Notes: generated by a model not told the origin, from the sequence alone. DNA of 64,000 nucleotides from Delphinus delphis (GCF_949987515.2 NC_082694.2:18013355-18077354), one strand, 5' to 3'; positions 46,215 through 59,083 are shown, counted from the first letter of the stretch. Made by a program: numbers and translations.

Positions 46215-47440
46215 TTCTTTAAGTAACAGATTTCATTTTTTAGAGCTGGTCTTGGTTTACAGAAAAACTTAGCATATACACCCTCAAACTCACAGATTCT
46301 ACTCTTTTTAACATCTTCAGTAATGTAACATATTTGTTACAATTGATGAACCAATATCAATACATTATTATTAATTAATGTCCATAGTTTACATTATGAT
46401 TCACCTTTTATGTTGTATATTTATATATTTTGGCAAATGCATAATCACTGTGTTCACAATTACAGCATCATAAAGAATATTTCATTGTCTTTTGTATAGT
46501 ATATTTTGAATGTGGGAAGTGTGAGTAATCCAGCTTAGTTCTTTCTTTGGTTCTTTGTGTTCTTCCTGGTTCCTTGTATTTCCATATGAGTTTTAGAATC
46601 AGCTAATTTATTTCTGCAGACAAGGCAGTTTAAAAGTTGAAAAATAGGTCAATTTGGAGGGTAGTGACATAGTAATGAAAAGTTTCATAAACATGGAACG
46701 CCTTTCCATTCATTTAGACTTTTAATTTTTTCAACAATGTTTACGTAGTTTTAGTGTCTAAAATTCTTGAATTATTTTTCAAATACATTCCCCTGTTCTT
46801 TGTTTTCTAATGCTCTTGATTTCTTAATTTAAAATTCATACCACTTATTGTTAGTGCATAAAAATACAACAGATTTTTGTGCATTGACCTTATACCCTGC
46901 AATTTTGCTGAACTTGTTCATTAGTTGTAATAATTTATTCTTATTCTTCAGGATGTAGTATAAACAAGATCATATCAAGTATAAATAGTTTTAATATTTC
47001 CTTTTAAATCTGGATACATTTTATTTTTTACCTAATTTCCTTCAATAGAATCTCTAGTACAATGTTGAACAGCAGTGGTAAGAGCAGATATTTTTGTCTT
47101 TTTCTTGATCTTAGATAGCTTTCACTCTGTTACTATATCACTGTTAAGTTTAATTTTAGCTGTGGATTTTTCATAGATGAGTTTTACCAGATTGAAGTAG
47201 TTACGTCCTATTTCTATTTCATTGAGTGTTTTTATCACCAAAAGATGCTGCGTCAAATGATTTTTCTGCCTCTACAGAGATTATCATGTGGTATTTTCCC
47301 CTTTATTCTATTGTTACGGTACAGTAAATTGATTGATTTAGAACGTTAAATTAGTCTTGAATTCCTGGGACAAATCCCACTTTGTCATGGAATATAATCT
47401 TTTTACTATGTTGGTGGAGTCAGTAATTCCAGTAGTCTAG
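46215..47440 (-). mobile_element. Old L1 fragment (3' part to reverse transcriptase)
   Basis: The complement follows L1M order: 3' region near 46230-46500, a 'catatgagttttagaatcagc' block (about 46583-46603), the reverse transcriptase region with 'tataccctgcaattttgctg' (46891-46910), 'gttgaacagcagtggtaaga' (47063-47082) and 'attcctgggacaaatcccac' (about 47361-47380). No frame survives. Confidence 0.75.
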
Positions 47441-48440
47441 GCTTTCTTAGGAATGGTTTCTGTCAAAGTCATTTTTGTATTTTCGATGAGTCATACTTTC
47501 AAGCTTCTTTGAATGCTTTGTAATTTTTTGTAAAGAACTAAGAATTCTCATGTGGTAATTTTGTTATATAATGTGATAATTTTGGAAATCTGACTCTCAC
47601 AGTCCTCAGGGATTGTTGATTTTGCTTGTGTAGGCTTGGAAATGTCCATTTTTGACTTTTCCAAATGATTTTTGCAAAGTGTGTACTCTTTGTTGTGTGT
47701 CATCACTGAAATTTCTGGCCTGTTTTCTCTATCTTCAGACAGTGATCTTACAAAAATGTCCTTAAATGTGTGATTCCAAAAGGGGATGTAGAAGCAGGGT
47801 TCTGCCTCTTTAAATGCCTTCAATGATGCCAGCAGGGGAAATCACTTCAGCCAAAAAGGCTAAAACCAAGGAAGGTGTCTCTGGCATTTTTTCAGGGTTT
47901 CACCACAACAAACCAAATTCACAACCTCTAATTTTTGGAGCACAAGGTCTCCTATGCTTGCTGCAGCACCAGCTATACAACCAAGGAATGCAGACCACTG
48001 TCCCCAGTTCAACAATGGGGCTGAGAAATGGGGCATGGTAAATGGTTTGTGGATGCTGCTTTCTTACCAAAATGAGCTCCATCAAGTAGTCTCCTTGTTA
48101 TATGTGAACAATCATATTCCTTTGTTCCGAATTAGTTGATTTAATTCTTTTCAGTTCAATGGTTGCTTAGATGGAGGGACCAATACTTGGATCTTCCTGC
48201 TCTGGTATTTTGCATGTATGTTAGATTTATTGGGCACTCAGGGACCTTAAAAACTCTTTTAAGGCTGCTTCCATTTGTTTGTTCCATTTGTTTCTTGCCA
48301 AAATTCTGATTAAAGCTTTTGTTCTTATTTTAGAAAGACTTCAATGTTTCAAAGTTCTGAAAATATTCTTTTATAATTTTCTGAGACATTTAAATTTCCC
48401 CTTAAACATATGTGTTAAACCAACCACTTAACAAGCACCT
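47441..48440. other. Unassigned 1-kb island between old L1 pieces
   Basis: Not recognised as L1, LTR or DNA transposon. It is less AT-rich than its flanks. The minus strand has a 91-codon frame (47548-47823) and an upstream 61-codon frame (47900-48085); neither shows a domain I know. Possible explanations are an old retrocopy, a DNA transposon body, or part of an L1 5' region. Confidence 0.4.
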
Positions 48441-50130
48441 TTTTATTGAAAAATAGTTTTCCCCCTGTCTGCAGTTCCACCTCCTTCATATGTCAATAGC
48501 TATACATACTTGTGTCTATATATAGTTTCCTCATTCCATTTCATTGGTCTATTTATACAACTTTGTTATTACTACAACATATCATTTTTAAGACTTTAAA
48601 AACTCAATACTTTGTGCAATTAGTATGATAGTGTATTGCTTACTCTTGGCTCCAGGCATTTCCAGATCAACTTACTAAGTTGTGTAAAATAACAATATAA
48701 AACATTTTGGATTGCAAATACAAACATTGTATATATAAATTGAATTAATAAGGCAATTTTGAAGACATGCTTTTAAAATGCAATTTCTAATGCATTACAT
48801 ATATCCATTTATCAAGCCTTCTTTAATGACTATCAATAAAAGTATGTAATTTTCCACAAATAGGTCTTGTCTTTCTTTGTTAGATATTTTCCAAAGCAAT
48901 TGATATTTTTTTCATTTTATTGTAAATTATTCCCCTGTCAGTTGATAGTATATAGAACTACAATTGATTTGGGTATATTGATTAGATATACAGAACCTGA
49001 CAAACACTCTAATACATTTTTTAACAAGCGTTTTAAATTTTCTCTATGCCCAGGGATATCAAATAAATTGATTACATTATAAAATTATTTTTCAATGTAT
49101 ATGTAGCACTGGATATTACCTCAATTAAAACATTGAATATTAGCAGATATTGTAGTTTTCCCTGTTTATTTTTTATTTTAAAAGAAGAGACTTCAGATTT
49201 TTAAATTTGAGCAAAATGTTTGCTGTAGGAATTTATGAATTACTTACATTAGATTTAAAAATACATTCTTCCTCACCTAGTAAGGTATTTAATCACAAAT
49301 AAATACTGAGTTATATGAGAATTTTCTGCATCAATAAATAAAATCAAATATATTTTTCCTCTTTTTTAATCAATATATTGTTATACTGATTTATTTTCTA
49401 ATATTAAATAGCTTACATTGCTGGGATAAACCCAAATATCCATGCTGTATTATTCATTTTGTATAATGCTATAATGAAATTTCCTTTAAGTTTTGTTCAG
49501 AATGTGATATTGGCCTGTAATTTTCCTTCCTTTTAATGTCAGCTTCAGATTTTGGTATCAAGGCTTTGCATCCTCACAGCATAAATTGGGAAACATTGCT
49601 TCCTTCTCTATATGTGTAAGGTTGAATTTACTTCTTCATTAACATTCTGATGTAATTTGCTATTGAAAACAGCCTAACATGCCTTGTTTTTGTTTGTGTA
49701 TGTCTGTGTGTGTTATTTTGTTTTTAGGGAAGGATCTTTTTAAAAGTTAGTTTATTATCTTTAGTGGTCGTAGAATTATTCTTGAGTGTAGGGAACTATC
49801 CATTTTATCTGAAACCTCAATACTGGTGTAAAACTTTCCATAATGCTTCAATATAATCTTGTTAAAATCTGCAGACATATTTTGAAGTACCTTTTTCATT
49901 TCCGATATTGTCTCTCTATTTTTTTTTCTTTCTTTTTTGTTTGCTTTTTTCTTATTATAGTCAGAGATTTTTAGATAGTATGTATTTGTCTCTGTTCAGT
50001 CTCCCTCTATTACAATATTATTTTCTAATTTATTAATTTTTGTTTAAACATTATTTTCCTTTCCTTGTACATTATTTAGAATTTTCTGCATTTTTCTAAT
50101 CATTTTAAAAATATAAACACACAGACTATT
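48441..50130 (-). mobile_element. Second old L1 fragment
   Basis: The complement again runs from the region left of the reverse transcriptase (48470-48620, 'tccatttcattggtctattt') through it: 'ttgctgggataaacccaaat' (about 49419-49438), 'gatattggcctgtaattttcc', 'cagattttggtatcaaggct'. Its left part repeats the region at 46440-46760, so it is a separate insertion from 46215-47440. Confidence 0.7.
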
Positions 50131-50184
50131 TTATCATTTGCATGAAAAGTATTTTTTATTCTGAATCATATTGGTGTATGTCAG

Positions 50185-50640
50185 TTGTTAGCATAGCGTC
50201 CTTTATATCTGAATAATTTACTGTGTAATCCCTATAAAGATTTTCTTCTATATAACTATAATATAGTTATCAAAACTAATTAAATTTTGGTGATGAATTA
50301 AATTCATATAATGTACAGTCTTTGTTCAAGTTTCATGAGTTGTCCCAGTAATGCCCACTGTAGCAAATGTCTCCAATTTACAATCATTTGTAGCAAGCCT
50401 CTTTACTTTCCTTCTGTCTAAAATAGTTCCTTAGTCTTTCCTTTACATGCTGCTGCTGAGGATTCCAATTCAATTATTATGAATACTGCCTCTCAATTTG
50501 TGTTTTTCTTATGACTCATCATGATTATATTATGCTGTCTGTTATTTTGGTAGGTATATCCCAGAACTGACAGCGTATTCTCATTGCATCCAATCATGTG
50601 GCATAACAGCTTTGATTTATTTTATTATTCGTAATAAATG
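50185..50640 (-). mobile_element. Old L1M 3'UTR fragment
   Basis: The blocks 'caagtttcatgagttgtccc', 'agttccttagtctttccttt', 'ctgcctctcaatttgtgt', 'atgactcatcatgattatat' and 'gcatccaatcatgtggca' match the complement of an L1M 3'UTR in order. Confidence 0.65.
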
Positions 50641-50712
50641 GAACAAATTGTTGATTTTGTTAATCTTACTTACAAGGTGTCTCCCAAGTTTTTCATCTGT
50701 AAATGTGTTCAT

Positions 50713-50730
50713 TTCTCTCTCTCTCTCTCT
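50713..50730. repeat. Short (TC)n run
   Basis: Nine TC units, uninterrupted. Confidence 0.9.
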
Positions 50731-50878
50731 ACCCCTTTCCTTCATTGCCTTCTTCTGGGTTGACTGAATATTCTTTTAATCTTTGTGTTTGTTGGTTTTT
50801 GTCTACCTCTTTGGAAGTTATATACTTTGTTTTTTTCTTCTGGTATTAATCCTAAAAATTAAACATAATTTTAAAAAA

Positions 50879-51101
50879 TGTAAAATAGATAGCTAGTGGG
50901 AAGCAGCCACATAGCACAGGGAGAGAAGCTCTGTGCTTTGTGACCACCTAGAGGGGTGGGATAAGGAGGGTGGCAGGGATGGAGACTCAAGAGGGAAGAG
51001 ATATGGGAACATATGTATATGTATAACTGATTCACTTTGTTATAAAGCAGAAACTAACACACCAATGTAAAGCAATTATACTCCAATAAAGATGTAAAAA
51101 A
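50879..51101 (+). mobile_element. Severely 5'-truncated young L1 (3'UTR only)
   Basis: About 220 bp matching the last part of the cetartiodactyl L1 3'UTR: 'gctagtgggaagcagccaca', 'gtgaccacctagaggggtgg', 'ttgttataaagcagaaacta', then 'ctccaataaagatgt' and a short A tail. It is closer to consensus than the 3'UTR at 40480-40770, so it is one of the younger L1 insertions. Confidence 0.92.
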
Positions 51102-52245
51102 AAATTGGTAATTCAAAATTAACCAATAGATTTAATCTCCTTCAAGGTAATGAAATTATATTAGAATACTTTAGCTTCACATTCCTAACATATTTTTAAT
51201 AGTTTAATTCTAATTTTATAATACTATAAAATGTTAGTATTTTGCTGTATTGTATATTTAAGTTCATTCAGTTTTACCCACAGAGTTACCACTTCTTTGC
51301 TTTACATCTCTTCCCAGAACCTCAGTCTACAATCACATTCCTTCTACCTGACGTATATACCTCAGAAATTTACTTAGTAAGAATTGGCTGGTGATAAACT
51401 CAGAAGTATTGGTAAAGAACACTTCTACTCATTAGTACTAGACCCTTGTGTTCTAGCTATTGAATACATAGCACTACCTAGCAGCCATTTGTTTAATGCA
51501 TTATAGAGCTGTCATATGTAAGGATGATTCTTTCGATTGGGGTTTAGCTGAGCTTTCAACAGTTCATTCTTTGGTTCCTTAAGACTCACTGCTTCTGGAT
51601 GATGGGATAAGTCATAAGACCAGTACATCACAAAGTTATAAGCCTATTATTTCACCACCTGTTTTTGTAAAATTGCTCCCTTATTCTGAGGCAATTTAAT
51701 TGAAACATCCCGTCAATAGACTGTCATTTATCTTGGATGCCCTTGGATGATCACATTGGTGCTTGCAATGTGGTCTGTAAAGGTAAGCCCATTTCCAGAA
51801 TAGACCCTGCCAAACTGAAGAAGATTTGATGTGATCAAGCTGTTTGCACTTGGATGGTTAATTAACTAATGAAGGGGCTGTATTGGGCTCAGCATAATTT
51901 TTGTGATATAGGATTAGATATTCAGTCACACCATTGTGCTCAAGTGTAACATACATTCTTCCAACAGTGTCTAGTTTGTCCATGAGGAAGAGGCTAGATA
52001 TACCTTAACATGAGACACAGAGAAAAAGATCTGCATGATTTTGCACACATCATAATTCAATTCACACTTCTCTAGACTTGGTTCAATATTCTAACGCTTT
52101 TATTTCCAAGCCTATGACCACCTAGCCGAAATAGTTTCATTTTCCTGGAATATGTATTGGTATTCCAGACCACTTTTCTTGTAAAAAAAAAAAAAAGTGA
52201 ACAGGCAATTGTATTTCTCTTTGCTTTATCCAATGGGAGAATTTT
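51102..52245. other. Unassigned non-coding stretch
   Basis: The segment 51640-51900 has the look of an old ERV internal region on the minus strand, but no protein landmark is clear. A 14-base A run (52182-52195) lies just left of the SINE. No exon seen. Confidence 0.3.
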
Positions 52246-52248
52246 CCA

Positions 52249-52573
52249 GGGCTTCCCGGTGGTGCAGTGGTTAAGAATCTGCCTGCTAATGCGGGGGACA
52301 CAGGTTCGAGCCCTGGTCCAGGAAGATCCCACATGCTGTGGAACAACTAACCCCGTGCACCACAACTACTGAGCCTGCGTTCTAGAGCCCACGAGCCACA
52401 ATTACTGAAGCCTGCAGCCTAGAGCCAGTGCTCCGCAACAAGAGAAGCCACCGCAATGAGAAGCCCGTGCACCACAAGGAAGAGTAGCCTCCACTCACTG
52501 CAACTAGAGAAAGCCCATGTGCAGGAACGAAGACCCAGTGCAGCCAAAAATAAATAAATTTATTAAAATAAAT
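52249..52573 (+). mobile_element. Older CHR/tRNA-derived SINE, long form
   Basis: Starts 'gggcttcccggtggtgcagt', with an A box at 52260-52273 and a perfect B box GGTTCGAGCCC at 52303-52313, then a long body and an (AAAT)n tail. It differs from the three minus-strand CHR copies by a longer body ('gcaacaagagaagccaccgc' onward) and more substitutions, so it belongs to another, probably older, subfamily. Confidence 0.92.
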
Positions 52574-52756
52574 ATACTTCCCTTCACAACCTGCCTTTCA
52601 AGTGGGTCTATAAACAACAAGAATATATTTTTGTTGATAATCAGAATATCATGGCAATCCGTCTATAAAATAAGCCTGAGTTCTTACTGCTGTCATCTGT
52701 TGGTTATTCTGAAGCCTCATGAGGTTAAGGTGTGAATTATGGGCGATGCTCTAGTG

Positions 52757-52963
52757 CAGCAGCAACATTTTTGGTACCAGGGACCAGTTTCGTGGAAGAC
52801 AATTTTTCCATGGTGGTGGGGTGGGGAGTGGATGGTTCAGGTGGTAATGCAAGCGAAAGGGAGCAGAAGATGAAGCTTCACTCACTGGCCTGCCACTCAC
52901 CTGTGCAGCCCAGTTCCTAACAGGTCACAGACCGGTCTGTGGTCTGGAGTTTGAGGACTCCTG
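52757..52963 (+). mobile_element. hAT non-autonomous DNA transposon with perfect 8-bp duplication
   Basis: The element begins 'cagcagcaacatttttggta' and ends 'gagtttgaggactcctg', giving CAG…CTG ends. The interior keeps 'accagggaccagtttcgtgg', 'ggaagacaatttttccatgg' and 'cctaacaggtcacagaccgg', known from a common mammalian repeat. Flanking ctctagtg is identical at 52749-52756 and 52964-52971. It is about 207 bp and non-coding. Confidence 0.93.
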
Positions 52964-52979
52964 CTCTAGTGTAACTGCA

Positions 52980-55020
52980 GGAAATGACATAGATATTTGA
53001 ACTACCTGTTCGTGTAACTTACACATACCTTCTGAACCTTCCCAGGTCTAATCCTGAATATACCAGTTTGATTGTACAATAGGTGGCTATTATATCCACC
53101 CTGACTCATAATTCTGAGAAACTGAATACACTTATCTCACAATAGACTGCTTTGATCACATAATCAATGAGAATCACAAGGTCATAATGAAAAACATCAC
53201 ATCTTCTTTTCTATAGAGAATGGCTCATAGGCACAGTTTATCTGTAGATACTACTTCAAAACGAATCTTATGTAGCTAAACAACATTTTTTAAAATTTTG
53301 AATTAATAACCACTATGTTAATATGTCATCTTGTATTGCTTCCCATACTAGCCTCATTTCATTTTTTCTCTCTTGATGCGCTTGGATTATTTTTCCTAAA
53401 AATAAGATGAATTCTTCCTCAGACCACTATGAAACCTGATCTAAGACAGAAGTGGAGGAAAGACAAGTTTAAAAGAGCTAGTCCAATAACAGTTGAATAT
53501 ATTTTAATATGTTAACATAGAAAGGGGAAATAACAACCTTTGTAAGATGTGCAGCATCAAGAAAGATTTAGAATGAGGAGTTATGTTTGACAAAAATAGA
53601 ACAAAGCAAGGTAAATACCACTGAGAAAACTCAGGAAGTAAGCAAATACTAAATGACAATTTATTTTAGGCTTTAAGTAATAAGCTAAAATAACAAATTT
53701 ACTTTCATTATTTTACTCATTAGAAGCAATGACATTTTTACACACTCAAGGTCTATAAATTATCTCAGGAGGATTATTATACTGTGTTTGAATAATTTTT
53801 AGCTCTATATTTTTACAAATTATATCACCAGTTTAAACGTAACCTCTTAGTATATATTACTGCATGTTTTGTCACTGCTTTCTAAGAGTGTGTGTGCACA
53901 ATATCTATCTACCTTGTACTTTAAACTTAACCCAGATTTCTCCTATTTTGTGAGGGCTTTTCATGGCCATCACGGTCACAGTTTTTAGGGTTCCAAATAA
54001 CAGGGCTTGTTCTACACCCAAAGAAAATAATGGCATGTTATAAGAGGGAGGCAGAGGTCTTTGCCCCATCACACAATTTTCTGTTTTCCAGAGAAAGTTT
54101 TCCATCTTAATGTTTCTATCAGTGACTATAATAGTCATAGTGGACTAGAATATATTATCATAACAAACAATATGAATCTCAGAGTATTCCTAAAACACAA
54201 GTCTCACCACACTGTAGTCACTCTAGCTGATGGAGTTTTCTTAACACTCTTTGTTAAAATAACTTCGTCAGGATTAAGACAAAACAGTGAATTATGCACT
54301 GGCTCAAAATGTTGTTCCTGAAAGTGAGGTACATCACTTCTACTCACATTTCATTGGCCAAAGAAAGTTACACAGCTTTATCTAATTTCAAAACAATGCA
54401 GAAGTGTGATCTTTAAAAGTACATACAGAGGTTACTCTAGAGAACTGTGATATTTGGGAAGAACCCTAGTGATCCCTGCAGTGACAAAACTTTATGAGGG
54501 AGTAGAAAAAAATAAACATTTACAACTAAAGGTTTCAGTTATTCTAGGTGGAACTGAATAAGATGATCTTGGAGTAGTCAATTTAAAATTCTTATGTAGA
54601 ACTATGAGTTTCTGTTTGCATTATATAACTTAACTTTCACAGGTACCTTATGAAATCATTAAGCAATTTATAAAAAGTCACTCCCTCAGGATACTTTCAT
54701 ATAGTTGGTTATTACTATCTTTTAGAAATAAAAGCCTAGACTGACCATTAACTGAGACCCTGAGCTATCCTTTATAAGAAGAACCTTTGAAAAAAAAATA
54801 TACCCTTTAACTTTCTAACTTGTAGTATAACATTATTTCATGTTTCTCATGGCCATAAAAATCATGTAAGGTGTTAGTGAGAATGACACTTATGGTCACC
54901 AGCCATGGACAATTTTATTTTTTAAGTCTGGGAGAAATTTTGGAATCTGAATTTGTAAAGTACCACAAATGAAAATTTGTATCAATGGCACATAAAAACT
55001 GTGCTAATGGATAACAACAT
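52980..55020. other. Unassigned, probably unique sequence
   Basis: No exon or recent repeat found. Frames 53905-54138 (-) and 54061-54321 (+) overlap on opposite strands and show no motif. A weak MIR-like patch may exist near 54600-54740. Confidence 0.4.
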
Positions 55021-55029
55021 TAGTTTTGG

Positions 55030-55350
55030 CGAAAGTCAAACGTCCCTTCCAATTTAGCTTTACTGCTTAGAAGCCTCTTGGCCTTAGAGAAACTACATAT
55101 AACTTAGGACATCAATACACTCATTTCTAAAAAAAGAAATGCATTTATTTTATTTTGATCTACAAATGCTACCGCTTAGAGTGATATATATTTAATGATA
55201 GAAGATTAAATTTCATTTTCTTCTCTAATAATATCTATCTCATTGAGTCATGAGAATTAAATAAGATAATAAAAGTGTAGAACTCAGCACAGTATCTTTG
55301 TTATGAAAATGTCCCACTAAATAATAACGATTGTTCTTGCAGCTATAAAT
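55030..55350 (+). mobile_element. MIR SINE, with an internal insertion
   Basis: The left part 'agcctcttggccttagagaa' to 'cactcatttct' matches the MIR head-to-core region. The right part 'cattgagtcatgagaattaa', 'ataagataataaaagtgtag' and 'actcagcacagtatc' matches its 3' half. The middle is extended. Confidence 0.65.
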
Positions 55351-55391
55351 AGTAGTAGTAGTAGTAATGGTGGTAGTAGGTGGGAGTAGGA
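55351..55391. repeat. AGT-rich trinucleotide repeat
   Basis: Five AGT units followed by degenerate GGT/AGT units, at the 3' end of the MIR where such repeats often grow from the tail. Confidence 0.9.
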
Positions 55392-55476
55392 TTGTAGATA
55401 ATGCCTTTTCTTTTGTATCACTTTCCTGTTATGTTCTTACCAAGCGATCATTAGTTCTAGGTTTGAATACATAGAG

Positions 55477-55884
55477 TGTGTTAAGGGCTCAGTGGTGTCC
55501 CCAAAAATTCATACGTTGAAACTCAAACACCTGAATCCTTAAGAAGTAAATATATTTGAAGATGGGGCCTTTACCAATGTGATTAAGACAAAATGATGAC
55601 ATTAGAGTGGACCCTTATCCAATTTGCCTTATGTCCTTAGAGGAAGAAGAAATTTGGGTACACAAAGATACCCAAGGAGGCCTCTGCACAAAGAAAAGAC
55701 AACATGAACACATAGCAAGAAGGCAGTCATCTGCAAACCAAGGAGAGAGGTCTGAGAAGAAATCAAACCTATCATCACCTTGATCTTGAACTTCTAGGCT
55801 TCATAACTGTGAGATATTATACTTTTATTGTTTAAACTACTTAGTCTTTGGTATTTTGTTATGGTAGCCTTAGCAAACTAATAG
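55477..55884 (+). mobile_element. MLT1-type MaLR LTR, solo
   Basis: The order 'gtgtccccaaaaattcatac', 'gttgaaactcaaacacctga', 'gatggggcctttaccaatgt', 'atgtccttagaggaagaaga', 'aaaccaaggagagaggtctg' and 'tatggtagccttagcaaact' matches an MLT1 LTR end to end. No internal region is attached. Confidence 0.9.
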
Positions 55885-55889
55885 AATGT

Positions 55890-58390
55890 CACAAACTCAT
55901 AGCAGAGGGAAGAAAATTATGCTTATTAAGGGTTTCTTTGGTTTTAAGTCTAAGACTTCACACATCTTAAGGTTTTGTTTGCATTTTAAAAACATTTTTA
56001 AGCTCTATAATATGGTTTATCCATGTTATACCACCATTTAAATAAGCTCTGAATTTATTTAGCAACTGGTATGGGTCAGAATACACAATCAGATTCATAA
56101 GATACAAGTAGGCTTCAATCTGATAGTGCATTGACTTAACTTTATGGAATAAAAAGGACTGAAGAAGCAGCAGGTAGATTTCAATCTCATTTGGAGGACC
56201 AGTGGCTCTACAGTTCTGAATTTCTTTTGCCACTTACCCCATGGTTATGTAGGTCATCTTGACACAGAGAACCTGAAAAGTCAGCATCTCACCAGCTATA
56301 CAGGCTTACAGACTGCATGCAAATTCAGTTTGCTCCATTCAAATGAATTTTACCAGTTAGAAGTTTATAAAGTAGAACAGACACAAAATTTCACATTGAC
56401 TTCAAATGTAGTTTTTTAGAAAACAAACATCAAGGTCATTTACCAGCAGGCCAGTATCAGCCCAGGCCAGCTGTTAATCCTCTGCTCACAGGTCCATTAG
56501 GAAAGTTTGAAGATAATGCATAATGAAAGGAGTAGGTGTGATCTTGGAAAGTCTCCCAGACCCTACAGTGTTTCATTTATTCCAAACCTGAAATCACCCT
56601 TTTGTATGGTCTTGTAGGCTTAAAGATTCAATTTTCCCAGTTTGTCAAATTTGGTGAGACTTAATGCTAAATCAGGGTAAAGATGCGTATAAATGGCAGA
56701 TGCATAAAAATCAGAATTCATTAGAATGTATTGAGCAATAAGCTATTAGCAGGACCAGAGAGCCATTATAAATGGGCCAGTGCATTTCCTTCATGTAAAA
56801 GTCTACACAACTTGTAAGACAATATCACTTAAAGAAGTTTAGAAAGTATGGAATTAGATAAAATCTATTACAGAATCATCCATTTATTGGCATTAGACTC
56901 TGGTACCTTTCATGCTTACACCAGGGCTTCACGTCTTCCACGTCTGTGAGGTGTGCTAAATGTTTATGTCAATTCTAAATGGTCTTTGTTCCAGTTCCCT
57001 GGAAAAAAAAAAAGTTATGAGTTTTATCAAAATTGGTTGCGTGCTGATCCCTATCCTCACCAGCCTAACAATGTCCTATATACACTACGATGTATATATG
57101 AATGATTGCCATTAGAAAACTAAGAGATAAGCTGGGTTTTTACTTTTATTTCTAAATACTTATCCTCATGTCTTCTCTATGTGTAAATTTGCTTTCTCTG
57201 AGTTTCCATTCGCTTGTTTTCTAGAAATTGCTCAACCTTCAGCTCTTCATTTAACCTCAGTTTTGTTCATTGCCACATGACAAATGCAGTTTCGAATTCT
57301 GTTTTAAACCATTGTAGTCAGAGAGGCAGGCCACATTAGACTCACATAGTGGCTAGGGTCCATCATTAGTGGTGAGGTTCTCAAGGGAAGAATACTTTGG
57401 GGGATAAGCAGTCACTCTAATAATATCCACTAGTAGGACCTAAAAGTAAATTCCATTTTGTAAACTTTAGCACAACATTCTAGCCTTCCAAATTCTTTTT
57501 TTTTTTTTTTTTTTGGATACTGGTGAAATTTTTAAATATTTTTTAGCATTTGTTACAGTAAATTTGAAAAATTATGTTTTTTTCTTTACAAATTGAAAGG
57601 CTTTCAAAGCTTCATTAAGAAAAGGATTCTTCAGCTTGTCATTAGAGATTTCTCTCTATGTAGTCATGGATTAACATGGATTCTGGTGAGATTATAAAAT
57701 TTTAGGTTTCCATCACCTAGAAGTAGGTGCACATTTATCTTGTGTTAGCATTTTTCATTCTTGGTCTTCATGATATTCTATTAAATGTTTTAATATTTAT
57801 AAGCTGTTTCAATATCTAGTCTGAATTTTGTTTAAAATGATATTTGAGTTTATCCCTTGCCTCAATGTATACTATTCAGCTTTAAAATTTTTCAAAAATG
57901 TTAGTAGACTTGAAGCACAATATGTTTCATATTTAAAATAGTCTAGAAATATTATATTAATGTGTTCATTCTTGACCACTATATAGTATCAATGAATTTC
58001 CTTGTTTTTGACAACTGCAAAATTGTCAAGTACTTTTCTATTTATCTACATGTGAGATTTTATAAACAAGTTTGCTTAACAAGTGTTAAACTCTTTAAAA
58101 CTGAAATAGAAACCCACTTGTTTTGTAGTCTGATTTGTATTGCCCAGTAATTGAATTTCTTTATTCTATTTGCTCTCCAGAGGAGTACATACAATTCCAT
58201 TAAACTCTAAAAATAGCTGCTATAATAAAAACAGCTTCTGCTTCATTGTCTTGTTATTAACTTAAAATTTTTGATCTTATGAAAGACCTATATCCTACTA
58301 CAAGGTGTGGGAATTAGAGTGTGGAACTGTTTCTTAAATTGCTTTCTTTAAAATTGACCCTTATTCACTTTGTTAAGCTTGATACCAAAG
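55890..58390. other. Repeat-poor unique region
   Basis: I recognise no interspersed repeat between about 55900 and 57480. The block 56330-56990 has high word complexity and no frame longer than chance. A 22-base T run lies at 57498-57514 region. The minus-strand frame 55967-56233 (88 codons) has no domain. This is the best place to look for conserved non-coding DNA. Confidence 0.45.
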
Positions 58391-59083
58391 ACATGTATAT
58401 TAACTTGCCTCTTGGAGACCACTGGGATATAGCACAGAAACATCAACTTCATCATGTCCAATTGCAATCATATCACTGTCATCAACTACCCTAGCCTCAA
58501 AACATACAAGCACACAGATGAACTGTAACCTCTGTTGGTCATTCAGTTAGCAATTTAGAAAGCAGTTCTTATTAGAAATAAATTTAGCATTCTTGCTGAT
58601 GGGAAAGAGAACACTTAGAGCATAGGAGCAACAACTTATTTTTAGTGCCAACAGTAAGGAATGAAACCAATTAATTGTTTAACAAATATTTAGTTAATCG
58701 AGTTTTTAATCACATAGCCTCAAATGGTTTCTTGAATTTGGGCACTAAGATTTGGCTTCTTGCTAATAAAAGTATGTCTACCTGCAAATGGAAGTATTTC
58801 TTCATTTGTGTTGTACATATGGATGTTTTACCACTTTTTCTCTATGTAGAAAAGTATCAGGATATTTATTAAGACCAAAAAAAACCCCTATATTACCTGC
58901 TGTGATATATAAATTTGAAGGCATTACTCTTCTCTAATTCAATTTTTTACTTCTTAAATGTAAATGTACAGACATAAAACAAAATTTACATACTTGTGTG
59001 ATTATTTCTTCCCAACTACACATCAAGATGTTCACTTTTGTTCTATCAGTTGCTGACATGCACAGAGATATGTGACTCCTTTG
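58391..59083. other. Unassigned non-coding stretch
   Basis: Ordinary AT-rich sequence. The frame at 58675-58872 lacks any motif. Confidence 0.35.

Noticed and set aside
52260..52313. tRNA gene-like A and B boxes
   Set aside because: They belong to the head of a tRNA-derived SINE with a long unrelated body and A-rich tail. There is no complete tRNA cloverleaf.
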